From DATAFF01 sp044870245 (lineage in GTDB: Bacteria > Pseudomonadota > Alphaproteobacteria > Rhizobiales > Aestuariivirgaceae): a stretch of 64,000 nucleotides of DNA. Below the pieces are notes generated by a model that saw only the letters and a program-made list of their open reading frames with translations, was not told where the DNA came from and made no database searches. How positions within the stretch are numbered: position 1 is the first letter of the stretch; the number at the start of each line of letters is the position of its first letter. Positions 8,015 to 16,593 of this stretch are shown one piece after another. The position numbers were made by a program, and so were the translations under genes. Where the stretch lies: contig JBIOYR010000121.1 of NCBI GenBank assembly GCA_044870245.1, positions 1-64,000 of the forward strand, in the 5' to 3' direction.

Positions 8015-9538
8015 ATGAATGTCAGCAGCGAGAAGAGCGTGTCGCTCTGGATGATGACCCCGGTCTTGGATGATGCTCCCCCGCTCCGAACAGACATTGA
8101 CGGCGACGTCGCTGTCGTTGGATCGGGGATCGCCGGCATGTCGGTCGCCTATGAGCTCGCCAAGCGGGGAAAGAAGGTCGTCGTTCTCGACAGGGGACCG
8201 ATCGGCAAGGGGATGACATCACGCACGACGGCCCATCTTGCTGCACAATGCGATGACGGCTTTCATGAAATGAACCGCCGTCGCGGCGAGCGGTCGGCGA
8301 CCGCCTGGTATCGCAGCCAGGCCGCATCGATCGATAGAATCGAGGCTCATCAGCGTGAACTTCAGATCGAGTGCGACTTTCGTCGCCTCGACGGCTTCTT
8401 GTTCCTGGCACCAGGCACCGATCCCAAGATTCTCGATCGCGAATATGACGGAGCTCGAACCGTCGGCATGCCTGTTCGGCGGGAACAGGGATTGCCATTC
8501 TCCGGGCGCGCTTCGACGCCGGCGCTTGCCTATCCCGCACAGGCAACCTTTCACCCGCTCAAGTACCTGGCTGGCCTTGCCGGAGCGATCAAAGGATCAG
8601 GCGGCCAATTCTTCGCGGAAACCACTGTGCAAGCCGTCGACGAGGACGAGAGCGGGGTCGAGGTCAGGACTGCGGGCGGGCACGTTGTCCGCGCAATGCA
8701 TGCTGTCGTGGCGACAAACTCCCCGATCAACGATCGCTATGCGATCCATACCAAGCAGGCGCCCTACCGCACCTATGCCATGGCGTTCTCGGTGCCTGCC
8801 GGGAGCCTCCCGGATGGTCTCTATTGGGATACGCTCGACCCCTATCACTATGTTCGCCTCCAGCCGGGTTCCGGCGGCAAGGACTTTCTCATTGTCGGCG
8901 GCGCAGATCACAAGACCGGCGAGGCTGATGACGCAGAGCAACGCTTCACCGATCTCGAAGACTGGATGCGCAAGCTCTGGCCCGAGCTTGGCCATGAGAC
9001 CCATCGCTGGTCGGGGCAGGTTCAGGAGACGATCGACTTCAGCGCGTTCATCGGCCGCAATCCCGGCAGCAGCCGAATTCATGTTGCCACGGGTGATTCG
9101 GGTCAGGGCATGACCCACGGGGCGGTCGCCGGCATCTTGATCAGCGAGCTGATCCTGGATGGGGAATCGCCCTGGATGGAGGTCTATGATCCAGATCGAA
9201 AACCGTTGAAGGCCGCCGGGCAATTCGTCAGCGAAAATCTCACCTTGGCGAAAAACTTCGCCGAGTATGTCGCGCCCGGCGAATTGAGTTCCCTGGATGA
9301 ACTCCAACCAGGACACGGCGCGATCGTCCGGAGCGGGCTGAAGAAGACAGCTGCATTCCGGACCTCGCAGGGAGAGCTCCTTTTGCATTCGGCCGCGTGC
9401 TCGCATCTTGGATGCCACCTGCATTGGAACAGCTTCGAATGCTGCTGGGACTGTCCTTGCCACGGTTCTCACTTCGCCCCTGATGGCACAGCACTCAACG
9501 GCCCAGCGGTTGGTGCGTTGGAACCCTCGAGCGCATGA
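8015..9538 (+). CDS. FAD-dependent oxidoreductase with C-terminal Rieske domain
   Basis: A DAO-type flavoprotein (507 aa) with an N-terminal dinucleotide-binding motif VVGSGIAG (residues 34-41), a D-rich strand end VVVLDRG, and a C-terminal Rieske [2Fe-2S] domain. Rieske ligands are C462/H464 and C480/H483, in CSHLGC and CPCHGSHF. Such proteins are probably cytoplasmic oxidases or dehydrogenases whose Rieske cluster carries electrons from FAD; the substrate is not known. It ends in an ATGA overlap with the next gene. A terminator-like hairpin lies upstream, so it probably has its own promoter in the preceding 110 bp. Confidence 0.88.
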   Translation: MNVSSEKSVSLWMMTPVLDDAPPLRTDIDGDVAVVGSGIAGMSVAYELAKRGKKVVVLDRGPIGKGMTSRTTAHLAAQCDDGFHEMNRRRGERSATAWYRSQAASIDRIEAHQRELQIECDFRRLDGFLFLAPGTDPKILDREYDGARTVGMPVRREQGLPFSGRASTPALAYPAQATFHPLKYLAGLAGAIKGSGGQFFAETTVQAVDEDESGVEVRTAGGHVVRAMHAVVATNSPINDRYAIHTKQAPYRTYAMAFSVPAGSLPDGLYWDTLDPYHYVRLQPGSGGKDFLIVGGADHKTGEADDAEQRFTDLEDWMRKLWPELGHETHRWSGQVQETIDFSAFIGRNPGSSRIHVATGDSGQGMTHGAVAGILISELILDGESPWMEVYDPDRKPLKAAGQFVSENLTLAKNFAEYVAPGELSSLDELQPGHGAIVRSGLKKTAAFRTSQGELLLHSAACSHLGCHLHWNSFECCWDCPCHGSHFAPDGTALNGPAVGALEPSSA

Positions 9539-10869
9539 GGCATTCGCCTCGCCCTGAAACCGATGGTCGGCTCCCAGATTACCGAATGCGAATATTGATC
9601 ACAGGTGCTTCTGGCTTTATCGGATCGGCGATAACGTCGCGACTCAATTCCGCCCGGCATGAGGTCATTGCGGTCACCCATCGTACGAGCCTGCCCCCAG
9701 GAATCGCCTGGCGTCATTTTCGGCGCGACCTTGGACGAACGACCAAGGAGGACTGGCTGGCGCTGTTGAACGGGGTCGACGCGGTGGTGAACTGCGTCGG
9801 TGTGCTGCAAGATGCCCCCGGCGCCTCCGTCGATCAGCTTCACCACACCGGCGTCCGCCGGTTGTTCGAGGCTTGTTTCGAGGCCGGCGTCAAGCGCGTC
9901 ATTCACTTCTCGGCAATCGGCGTCGATCGCGAAACGCCCAGCCAGTTCTCGGCTTCCAAGCGGGCCGGCGACAATTTCCTGACCGAACTTCCACTCGATT
10001 GGGTAATCCTGCGGCCGTCGGTAGTGGTCGGCGAGGCCGCCTTTGGAGGCAGCGCCTTGTTCCGCGGTGCTTCGGCCCTGCCGGTCGTACCGAAATTTCC
10101 GGAAACGGCGCCGCTGCAGGTGGTCCAACTGGACGATGTCGTACAAACCGTCGTCTTCTTTCTCGATCCGAAATCGCCGTCGCGAACAACGCTCGAAATC
10201 TGCGGGCTCGAAAGACAGTCGTTCGATGAGGTCGTTGCCGGCTACCGTCGGTGGTTTGGCTGGGCTCCGGCCCGTTCTCTCGACATGGCGCCAGCATTGG
10301 CGAGGCTTCCCTATGTTGTGGGCGATTTCCTCAGTTGGCTGGGATGGCGCCCCCCGATCCGCAGCAATGCTCGTCTCGAGATGACCCGCGGTGCCACGGG
10401 TGAACCGGAGCCCTGGATGCGCTTGACGGGGATCCGACCAGGAACACTCTCCGAGGCGCTGGCGGCAGCGCCTCCCTCAGTTCAGGAACGGTGGTTTGCC
10501 CAGCTTTACTTCACGAAATTTCTGGTCTTCCTGACATTGGTGCTGTTCTGGGTCGGCACTGGCTTGGTTTCGCTCGGCCCGGGCTTCGATGTCGGCTTGG
10601 CCTACATGCGGGCAGCCGGTGTCGAGCGGTTCGCCCCGAGCGGAATTGTGTTGGGCGCCATCGCCGATCTAGCGATCGGCATCGGCATCGCCTTTCGTCG
10701 CACCTGCCGCATGGCGCTTTATGGCGCTCTCGCGATATCGGCATTCTATGCCATTGCCGGCACCATCCTGCTCCCCAGCCTCTGGTTCGACCCGCTCGGG
10801 CCAATGCTGAAGATCTGGCCGATCATGGCTCTGATCGTCGTGGCGCTTGCCATTCGGACAGACCGGTGA
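9535..10869 (+). CDS. NAD(P)-binding epimerase with DoxX-like membrane tail
   Basis: N-terminal atypical/extended SDR domain (ITGASGFIGS near residue 22; VNCVGVLQD; an SxxK-like SASKRAG) followed by a C-terminal hydrophobic DoxX-like region from about residue 335 with four probable membrane helices. This fusion architecture occurs in bacterial epimerase/dehydratase family proteins, possibly acting on lipids or quinone-related substrates. The start overlaps the FAD-Rieske stop (ATGA); an internal ATG at 9586 (MRILITG) is the alternative. It overlaps the DUF2269 gene by GTGA, so the three genes are a coupled operon. Confidence 0.82.
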   Translation: MRHSPRPETDGRLPDYRMRILITGASGFIGSAITSRLNSARHEVIAVTHRTSLPPGIAWRHFRRDLGRTTKEDWLALLNGVDAVVNCVGVLQDAPGASVDQLHHTGVRRLFEACFEAGVKRVIHFSAIGVDRETPSQFSASKRAGDNFLTELPLDWVILRPSVVVGEAAFGGSALFRGASALPVVPKFPETAPLQVVQLDDVVQTVVFFLDPKSPSRTTLEICGLERQSFDEVVAGYRRWFGWAPARSLDMAPALARLPYVVGDFLSWLGWRPPIRSNARLEMTRGATGEPEPWMRLTGIRPGTLSEALAAAPPSVQERWFAQLYFTKFLVFLTLVLFWVGTGLVSLGPGFDVGLAYMRAAGVERFAPSGIVLGAIADLAIGIGIAFRRTCRMALYGALAISAFYAIAGTILLPSLWFDPLGPMLKIWPIMALIVVALAIRTDR

Positions 10870-11345
10870 CCACCTATTTCGTGCTCAAGTACATCCACCT
10901 CATCGGTGCCGCGGTGTTGTTTGGAACCGGCTCGGGAATAGCCTTCTTCATGCTGATGGCCCACCGCACCGGCGATCCCCGCATCATTGCCGGCACCGCC
11001 AGGATCGTTGTCATTGCTGATTTCCTGTTCACGGCGACGGCAGTCGTCGCGCAGCCGATCACAGGCATTCTTCTGGTGCGCGAAGTCGGCTATTCGATGT
11101 CGGAGGGATGGATCGTCGCGTCGATCGCCCTTTACATCCTTACCGGCGTGTTCTGGCTTCCGGTGGTGTGGATCCAGATGCAATTGCGCGACCTCGCAAT
11201 CCGGGCCGTCCGGGATGGAACCGATCTGCCTCGCTCATACCATCGTTATTTCTGGAGTTGGTTCTATTTCGGGTTTCCCGCGTTTGGAGCCGTAGCTGCC
11301 ATTTTTTGGCTGATGATTGCGCGACCGGATCTCAAACTGTGGTGA
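10866..11345 (+). CDS. DUF2269 family integral membrane protein
   Basis: A 159-residue protein with four hydrophobic segments and the family opening YFVLKYIHLIGAAVLFGTG. Function of DUF2269 is unknown; the conserved His in the first helix suggests possible cofactor or metal contact, which is inference. GTG is taken as start because it sits in a GTGA overlap with the preceding epimerase stop. The coupling suggests these two membrane proteins and the FAD-Rieske protein work together. Confidence 0.8.
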   Translation: MTTYFVLKYIHLIGAAVLFGTGSGIAFFMLMAHRTGDPRIIAGTARIVVIADFLFTATAVVAQPITGILLVREVGYSMSEGWIVASIALYILTGVFWLPVVWIQMQLRDLAIRAVRDGTDLPRSYHRYFWSWFYFGFPAFGAVAAIFWLMIARPDLKLW

Positions 11346-11395
11346 ATCATCGGTTTCAAGACCTGTACGTCGCTCAGGCTTAAGGAGTTCCACCC

Positions 11396-11932
11396 CTGTC
11401 CAAGCGCTCGAAGCTGCATGCGGAGAACATCGATACGATCGTTCGGCTTGAAATGGAGCAGGAAAATCGGGTTTCCCGAACTGCTCGCCTGTCGGAGGCC
11501 ATCGGTAGGTTCGCCGGCACGAATGCTTTCGTCGGCTTACAATTGGTCTCGGTAACGGCCTGGATCGCGATCAATCTCGGATGGCTTCATCCGATCTCCA
11601 TCTTCGATCCGTTCCCCTTCCCGCTGCTCTCCATGGTCCTGGCGCTTGAAGCGGTTCTCCTTTCTGCCTTCGTGTTGATACGCCAAAACAGGATGAGCCT
11701 GAAGGCCGATCAGCGCAGTCACCTCGATCTCCAGATCAACCTGCTTGCCGAGAGGGAAGCAACAAAGGTGATACAGCTTCTTCAAAGGATCAGCAGGCAT
11801 ATGGGAATCGAAGACCGCGTGAGCGATCACGAGGCACGCGAGTTGGGTGAGGACACCGAAGTGGAAGATCTTGCGCGGGACCTTCGCAAGAATTTCCATC
11901 CTGACCTCGCCAGCCGAGACAAGAAAGACTGA
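11396..11932 (+). CDS. DUF1003 family membrane protein, apparent CTG start
   Basis: Matches DUF1003: NIDTIVRLE, then two hydrophobic segments (about 47-95), then LLAEREATKVIQLLQRI and a charged tail. The first in-frame ATG is at 11453, but the conserved family start (HAENIDTIVRLE) lies upstream of it in the same frame. The only start-like codon there is CTG at 11396, eight bases after AAGGAG; TAA at 11381 closes the frame just before. I therefore extend to CTG, giving 178 aa, and flag it as non-canonical. Function unknown. Confidence 0.7.
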   Translation: MSKRSKLHAENIDTIVRLEMEQENRVSRTARLSEAIGRFAGTNAFVGLQLVSVTAWIAINLGWLHPISIFDPFPFPLLSMVLALEAVLLSAFVLIRQNRMSLKADQRSHLDLQINLLAEREATKVIQLLQRISRHMGIEDRVSDHEARELGEDTEVEDLARDLRKNFHPDLASRDKKD

Positions 11933-11981
11933 GAGCGCTGACCGGCTAGCGCCACCGAGCATGGCTCCCACGGTGGGCAGA

Positions 11982-12806
11982 TTAACGCGCTGCCTCTTCC
12001 AAATCGTTGACCAATTCTTCCAAAAAGTTTTGCAATGCTGTTTCCGGTTGCGAATGGAGCTCCGTCAGCACCGTGATGCCCCACTGTTCGAGAACAGCCT
12101 TGTCAACCGGGTTTGGACGCAGCATGAACAGGAAGGATTGAGGCCGATCGCGCTCGTAACCCGAGGAACGCCAGGTCTTCCAAAGCCGGTGCAGGAGAAA
12201 CCGAATATTGAGGTCGGAGAGGCTGTAACCTATGAACAGGATAGTCTTGGCGAGCGCATCCGCGCGGAAACGGATATCGAGCGGCGATTCAAACGAGAGG
12301 CGATCAAGATAATCGGTCTCGGCCAGCACAATCGAATCGTCATCGTCGAAGTCGCCATGCAGCTTGATAATCTGAGTTTCCTTCTCCGAGGCACGCGCGA
12401 TGTCCTTGGCATCGACAATTTTGACGAAGGATTTGCCGCGCAACTCGAAGGCAGTTTCGAGGTTGCGATCGAAATTGGTGGTATAGATGATCGGAAAGTC
12501 GAGTTTAACGATCAACTCGTGAACGCGCGACCGCTCGAGTACGTTTTTCGGCAGCGACCAATGCCTGTCCATCCAACTGCGCAGCGGTCCGATGCTGCCC
12601 TGGCGCAAGCGATAGTACTCGGCCAGAGTGAAATAATTGATAGTCTGAGTTTCGGACGACTCGAGAGCAACCCCCAGTTCGTCGGCCATGTGTTCGATGA
12701 GCGTATCCCAAGAGGGAAGTCCCACCGTCATGGACACGCCTGCGCCAACGAACAATATCGCACTTCGCTCGCGGATTGCCCTGACAAGATATTTTCGATC
12801 GTCCAT
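11982..12806 (-). CDS. Stand-alone SIR2-like domain protein
   Basis: SIR2_2-type Rossmann protein of 274 aa. NAD-binding signatures are visible: GAGVS (21-25), YTTNFD (108-113) and KLHGD (148-152), the last carrying the catalytic-type His; FIGYSLSDLNIRFLL (about 202-216) is typical of the bacterial SIR2-like subgroup. Members of this subgroup often act as NAD+-depleting effectors in phage defence, usually with a sensor domain or partner gene. Here no sensor domain is fused and no defence gene is adjacent. Its neighbours are a 10-Cys microprotein upstream and a convergent DUF1003 gene. NADase activity is inferred, not shown. Confidence 0.8.
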   Translation of the reverse strand: MDDRKYLVRAIRERSAILFVGAGVSMTVGLPSWDTLIEHMADELGVALESSETQTINYFTLAEYYRLRQGSIGPLRSWMDRHWSLPKNVLERSRVHELIVKLDFPIIYTTNFDRNLETAFELRGKSFVKIVDAKDIARASEKETQIIKLHGDFDDDDSIVLAETDYLDRLSFESPLDIRFRADALAKTILFIGYSLSDLNIRFLLHRLWKTWRSSGYERDRPQSFLFMLRPNPVDKAVLEQWGITVLTELHSQPETALQNFLEELVNDLEEAAR

Positions 12807-12922
12807 GCGGGAGCACAGAATCAGCCATCCGATAGGGCCGGAACATCGTTGCAGACAGCATTGTTCCGAAGGGCCAGAGGGCGATCAGTGAGTCGACCCG
12901 CTTCAGTATCGCGCCATCGACG

Positions 12923-13093
12923 TTAGGCGCACGGCCGATCGACACGAACGGTGCGGCACTTAAGCGGACCGATCTCGTCGCATTCCGGCTTGCCCCGGCA
13001 GCCTTCACACTCGACGAAACACTTCCGGCCTATTCTTTCGCAATAAGGCAGGCACGCCGGGCAATCACAGGCATCTATGTGGTCATTGGTCAT
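12923..13093 (-). CDS. Cysteine-rich microprotein, 56 aa, 10 Cys
   Basis: Small frame with Cys at 9, 11, 14, 18, 25, 29, 32, 38, 46 and 55: ten in 56 residues, spaced CxCxxC, CxxxCxxC. That pattern fits a metal-binding or disulfide-stabilised miniprotein; I do not recognise the family. The ATG overlaps the stop of a 19-codon leader frame (AAAATGACC context). It lies between the SIR2 gene and a second small gene on the same strand and may be cotranscribed. Coding is inferred from the non-random Cys pattern; not certain. Confidence 0.45.
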   Translation of the reverse strand: MTNDHIDACDCPACLPYCERIGRKCFVECEGCRGKPECDEIGPLKCRTVRVDRPCA

Positions 13094-13141
13094 TTTGCCT
13101 TGGCCTTGCGGCCGAGGCGCATTACATCGCGGAACTTACCA

Positions 13142-13291
13142 TCATCTGAAATCATAATGACGACTATCCGGGTGCTGGTTGCCCATCTCGACGAGCTCGA
13201 CCGCCATTTCCAGTGGGTCGCCTTTTGGACCAGGTACGACGACGCGGGGCGACAAAGACCGCCAAGTCGCAGGCTTGCGGCCGATCAGCAT
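13142..13291 (-). CDS. Hypothetical small protein, 49 aa
   Basis: A short frame starting MLIGRKPATW and ending HPDSRHYDFR, with VVVPGPKGDPLEMAVELVEMG in between. The frame stays open upstream of the ATG for 15 more codons (FEIFTPSRGV), so a longer start or a truncated 5' end is possible. Composition is protein-like but I do not recognise a family. It lies between the DUF892 and Cys-rich genes on the same strand. Confidence 0.35.
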   Translation of the reverse strand: MLIGRKPATWRSLSPRVVVPGPKGDPLEMAVELVEMGNQHPDSRHYDFR

Positions 13292-13377
13292 CACGCCGCG
13301 CGATGGCGTGAAGATCTCAAAGCTGCCACCGCTAGATCATTTAACGTCGTCGGCCCAGTTTCGATCCTTGCTGAAGT

Positions 13378-14289
13378 TCAAGCCTTGCTCTCTATCTCTC
13401 CGAGATAGCGTCGCGTCACGGCTGGAATGTTGTCGCTCAACCATTGCGCCATTCGGGTCTCTTCGTTCAAAGACGCCTCGAGGGGTGCCCGGAACTGCTG
13501 CATGCCAACGGCCTCCGACATCGTGATCAGAGAGCGATAGGCGGCAATCTCGTAGTTCTCGAAGGCGAAAGAGGCAAAGGCACTCTTCAGGATGGCATCG
13601 CCTGCCATACCCTGTGGCAGCACCAAAGCATTGCCGAAGGCGGCAAGCAGAGTGTCCTTGATGGTCGATGGCGATTCATTCATCTGAGCAAGAATGTTCT
13701 CGAGCCGCTCGAGCTGAGCCCTGGTCTCGCCGAGATGCTGCTCGAGGCGGGCGCGGACGTCGGGATAGTCGACCAGCGCTTCGATTTGCCGTTCCAGAAG
13801 TTGGGTAGCCTTGATCTCGACGCTGTGGGCGTTGCGCAGCCCGGTGATGAAAACGTCCCGAGGCGTTTCGGGGCTCGGAAGAACGCTGTCGCGCAGCCAG
13901 TCAGTGCCTGGAATGTAGGCCCGATCCTCGTCATCACCTTCGAAGCCACGGCGCGACAGGCCATTCTCGGCCAACCGGCGCGACACCAGCAACGTTCCGG
14001 CGGCGGCTGCGGCGGCAAGCAAAAGGCCCGGCCGGCTCACGATCGAGCGCGCGAGATTGCCAAGGCTCGAACCCCCTACCGAAGACTCGACGCGTCGTTT
14101 TCTCGAAGGCGTAGAGGCTCGGCGGCGCTTCTGAGAATCGTCCGGCGAGGCCTCGCCGCCACGTTCCATGTAGCTCCTTGTATGATGATGAACGCGCCCC
14201 TTGCTATCGCGGTATTCCCGCTCCTCGAGGTCGGAGTCCTTGTCCTGACCCGACCGGTTCTTCGAACGTGCTTGTGCCATATTAAACAT
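13378..14289 (-). CDS. DUF892 (YciE/YciF-like) ferritin-fold protein
   Basis: The C-terminal half (about residues 140-300) is a four-helix DUF892 domain: DVFITGLRNAHSVEIKATQLL, the EQHLGETRAQLERLE helix and FENYEIAAYRSLITMSE, with the Glu/His spacing of ferritin-like di-metal proteins. The N-terminal 100 residues are very basic and hydrophilic, followed by a short Ala-rich hydrophobic segment (LLLAAAAAAGTLLVS). That may tether it to the membrane or to DNA. DUF892 proteins are generally stress-induced. The start could also be the fourth codon (MAQARS). Confidence 0.82.
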   Translation of the reverse strand: MFNMAQARSKNRSGQDKDSDLEEREYRDSKGRVHHHTRSYMERGGEASPDDSQKRRRASTPSRKRRVESSVGGSSLGNLARSIVSRPGLLLAAAAAAGTLLVSRRLAENGLSRRGFEGDDEDRAYIPGTDWLRDSVLPSPETPRDVFITGLRNAHSVEIKATQLLERQIEALVDYPDVRARLEQHLGETRAQLERLENILAQMNESPSTIKDTLLAAFGNALVLPQGMAGDAILKSAFASFAFENYEIAAYRSLITMSEAVGMQQFRAPLEASLNEETRMAQWLSDNIPAVTRRYLGEIESKA

Positions 14290-14338
14290 CCGTATGGTTA
14301 GGCGACAGCGGCCGTAGGCCGCCGGTCACGTGCAACTA

Positions 14339-14368
14339 TGCGAGAATCGTCCCTGTGCCGATCTCGCA
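14339..14368 (-). terminator. Hairpin downstream of deoB
   Basis: TGCGAGA(A)TCG pairs with CGATCTCGCA: a 10-bp stem with one bulged base and a nine-base loop, about 80 bases past the deoB stop and before the DUF892 start. No strong T-tract follows on the minus strand, so the terminator role is tentative. Confidence 0.4.
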
Positions 14369-14446
14369 AATAGAACTGCAGGTCGCAGGCGAGGTTCCAG
14401 GAAGTCGAGAACTGCCGTCCGAAATGAGCGCAAGACGGCCGGCCTT

Positions 14447-15667
14447 TCAGATGAACGGCCTTCCAACGGGCAGTGGAGGCAGCTCGAGATGACGCGCGAC
14501 CGTGCTCGCAATATCGGCAAAGGTCGGTCTGCCACCGATGGATTTCGACCGGAGCCGATCGGACAGGGCCAGTATCGGAATGCGTTCGCGTGTGTGATCA
14601 GTGCCCGGCCAGGTCGGATCACATCCGTGATCCGCGGTCAGTATCAGCATATCGTCCTTCCCCAGTCTGTTCAGCAGGTCCGGCAGGCGCTCGTCGAAGC
14701 TTTCGAGAGCCGCTGCATAACCGGAAACATCGCGCCGATGGCCGTAGCGGGTGTCGAAATCGATGAGGTTCGTCATCAGCAGCCCCCCGTCGGAAAGCGT
14801 GTCGAGCTCGCCGAGGGTAGTCTCGAGCAGCGCGTCGTTGCCGTCGGCCTTGCACTCCCGACCGGTGCCGCAATGAGCAAAGATGTCGCCAATCTTGCCG
14901 ACCGTCCTGACATCGCGGCTCAGCAATGAGGCGAGGGTGAGTATTGTCTCGCCCGGAGGTTTTACGGAGTAGTCGCGCCGATTGCCGGTCCGGCGAAAAT
15001 CTGCGGCAGAATTCCCGATGAACGGTCGGGCAATGACCCTGCCGATCCGAAGCGGATTGGTGAGCCGACGCGCAATTTTGCAGACGGCATAGAGGCGGTC
15101 GAGCCCAAAGGCCTCTTCATGCGCGGCAATCTGGAACACGCTGTCTGCCGAGGTGTAGCAGATCGGCGCGCCAGTGCGAACATGAGCCTCTCCAAGCTCA
15201 GCGATGATGTCGGTACCGGAGGCGTGCTTGCTACCAAGCACTCCGGGCAGGTCAGCCTGCGTTACGAGTTCCTCGATCAAGGTCGATGGGAAGCAGGGGA
15301 TCTCACGCGGGAACTTGCCCCAATCGAAGATGACGGGCAGGCCAGCGATTTCCCAGTGACCGGAGGGCGTGTCCTTTCCCAGGGAGAGCTCATCGGCGTA
15401 GCCATAGGCTGCTTCAGCAATGCCGTGATCTTCCAATGAAGGAGGAACACGGCCGGATGCAAGCTCACAGGCGCGACCAAGACCAAGGCGAACGAGATTG
15501 GGTATGTGAAGCGGCCCCTCGCGAAGAGGGCTCTTGTCAGCGGTTCCGTTGAGGCAGGCTTCCGCTATGTGACCGACCGTGTTGGCTCCAGCATCGCCAT
15601 AGAGTGCCGCATCGGGAGCACTTCCGATCCCGACCGAATCAAGCACAATGATGATCGCGCGAGGCAT
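14447..15667 (-). CDS. deoB: Phosphopentomutase
   Basis: Converts (deoxy)ribose-1-phosphate to the 5-phosphate in nucleoside salvage. Alkaline-phosphatase-fold signatures: RAIIIVLDSVGIGSAPDA at the N-terminus (metal Asp), GANTVGHIAE, KDTPSGHWEI (active Thr region), and TADHGCDPTWPGTDHTRE near residue 335 with the remaining metal ligands. Length 406 is standard. It stands alone here; the usual deoA/deoC/punA partners are absent. A nucleoside-hydrolase-like gene lies 13 kb away but has no evident link. Confidence 0.97.
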   Translation of the reverse strand: MPRAIIIVLDSVGIGSAPDAALYGDAGANTVGHIAEACLNGTADKSPLREGPLHIPNLVRLGLGRACELASGRVPPSLEDHGIAEAAYGYADELSLGKDTPSGHWEIAGLPVIFDWGKFPREIPCFPSTLIEELVTQADLPGVLGSKHASGTDIIAELGEAHVRTGAPICYTSADSVFQIAAHEEAFGLDRLYAVCKIARRLTNPLRIGRVIARPFIGNSAADFRRTGNRRDYSVKPPGETILTLASLLSRDVRTVGKIGDIFAHCGTGRECKADGNDALLETTLGELDTLSDGGLLMTNLIDFDTRYGHRRDVSGYAAALESFDERLPDLLNRLGKDDMLILTADHGCDPTWPGTDHTRERIPILALSDRLRSKSIGGRPTFADIASTVARHLELPPLPVGRPFI

Positions 15668-15995
15668 CCGGGCAGCTCCTGTGCGTACCGTCTGCCGCTT
15701 ACGGCAGCAACAACTTGTGCCGGCGCCGCTCCGGCCGCGAAGAGGTCAGGCGCCAGCGACGGCCGAACCACAGCCGTATTGAATGAGTTCCCGCAAGGGA
15801 CGATGCCGGACGGAGGGCGTTCACCTGTCTTCCCCGCTTCCGAAAAGTGTTTGCAAATGACCCACTACGCTTTTTGCGCGCGTTATTCCTCAGGGTAAGT
15901 TCTCGTTCTCGTGATGAGGGCAACCCATCGGAACGACTTCATGTCGGTCCCGTTAACCCGCCTGAGTAGGGTAATCACGCGTCGAGTTGCCGGCG
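15668..15995. other. Intergenic region, divergent promoters
   Basis: A 328-bp gap between deoB (leftward) and the zinc-ribbon protein gene (rightward). It should hold both promoters. I see no clear terminator, repeat or additional gene in it. Confidence 0.4.
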
Positions 15996-16454
15996 ATGAC
16001 CGCAAAGCCCTCCGTCAATGTGTTCTGCCGAAATTGCAACGTCAGCTCCCCACGGGAGCTTTTCGAACTCGCACGGCCGAGCCGCCTTTCGTGCCTCATA
16101 TGCGGTGAACCGATAAAAAGTGACGTCGTCCGGGCGGCTGACGGTCCGCCCGTGTGGTTGTGGACATGGGCTGGCGAGTGCTTCGGCTACCGTGAAGGCG
16201 ACAATCTTTGGACGCATGATGGGAAGCATGCGGGAAAATTCCATGGTGGCGACGAGGTATACGACTCCCATGGTCGCTATGTCGGTGAAGTGGCGGACAT
16301 CCATCGCTTGATTGCCGATAGCGCAAAAAACTGGAAATGGATGCCATCGTTCATGCCTCTCGCCAAACGCATTCCTCGCGAATTCCATGCAAGTCGTCCG
16401 CCTCTTCCCATGTGCGACGACCACAAGGACTTTCCTTCACCGAACTGTTTCTAA
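15996..16454 (+). CDS. Zinc-ribbon protein with 4-fold beta-flower-like domain
   Basis: The N-terminus has CRNC and CLIC pairs (about residues 11-14 and 33-36), a four-Cys zinc ribbon. It is followed by repeated short strands with W/G/D turns (WAGECFGYREGDNLWTHDGK, then HGGDEVYDSHGRYVGEV). These resemble the small 4-fold beta-flower proteins of unknown function; that assignment is from pattern only. The ATG at 15996 is preferred to the TTG three codons earlier. The tail is Pro/His rich. No operon partner. Confidence 0.6.
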   Translation: MTAKPSVNVFCRNCNVSSPRELFELARPSRLSCLICGEPIKSDVVRAADGPPVWLWTWAGECFGYREGDNLWTHDGKHAGKFHGGDEVYDSHGRYVGEVADIHRLIADSAKNWKWMPSFMPLAKRIPREFHASRPPLPMCDDHKDFPSPNCF

Positions 16455-16593
16455 ATCCGCAGCTCCGGATGCCGTGGATGGCCGAGGCGTCGTCACTCCG
16501 CTTCCAAGACCTCCTTGATTTGGATTGATCGATCGTGTGCGATGACGAGGCTTTGTCCACCAGGCTTGCCATCCCCAGATCAACGGAGCTCGA

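Noticed and set aside
7864..8139. 91-codon minus frame ending KAPPSGAKCFVC
   Set aside because: Its upstream half is antisense to the FAD-Rieske gene and its end is encoded by the terminator hairpin; no credible start codon with a ribosome site near the protein-like part.
11941..11975. CCACCG...CGGTGG hairpin between DUF1003 and SIR2 genes
   Set aside because: Only a 6-bp stem with a long loop and no T-tract; too weak to call a terminator.
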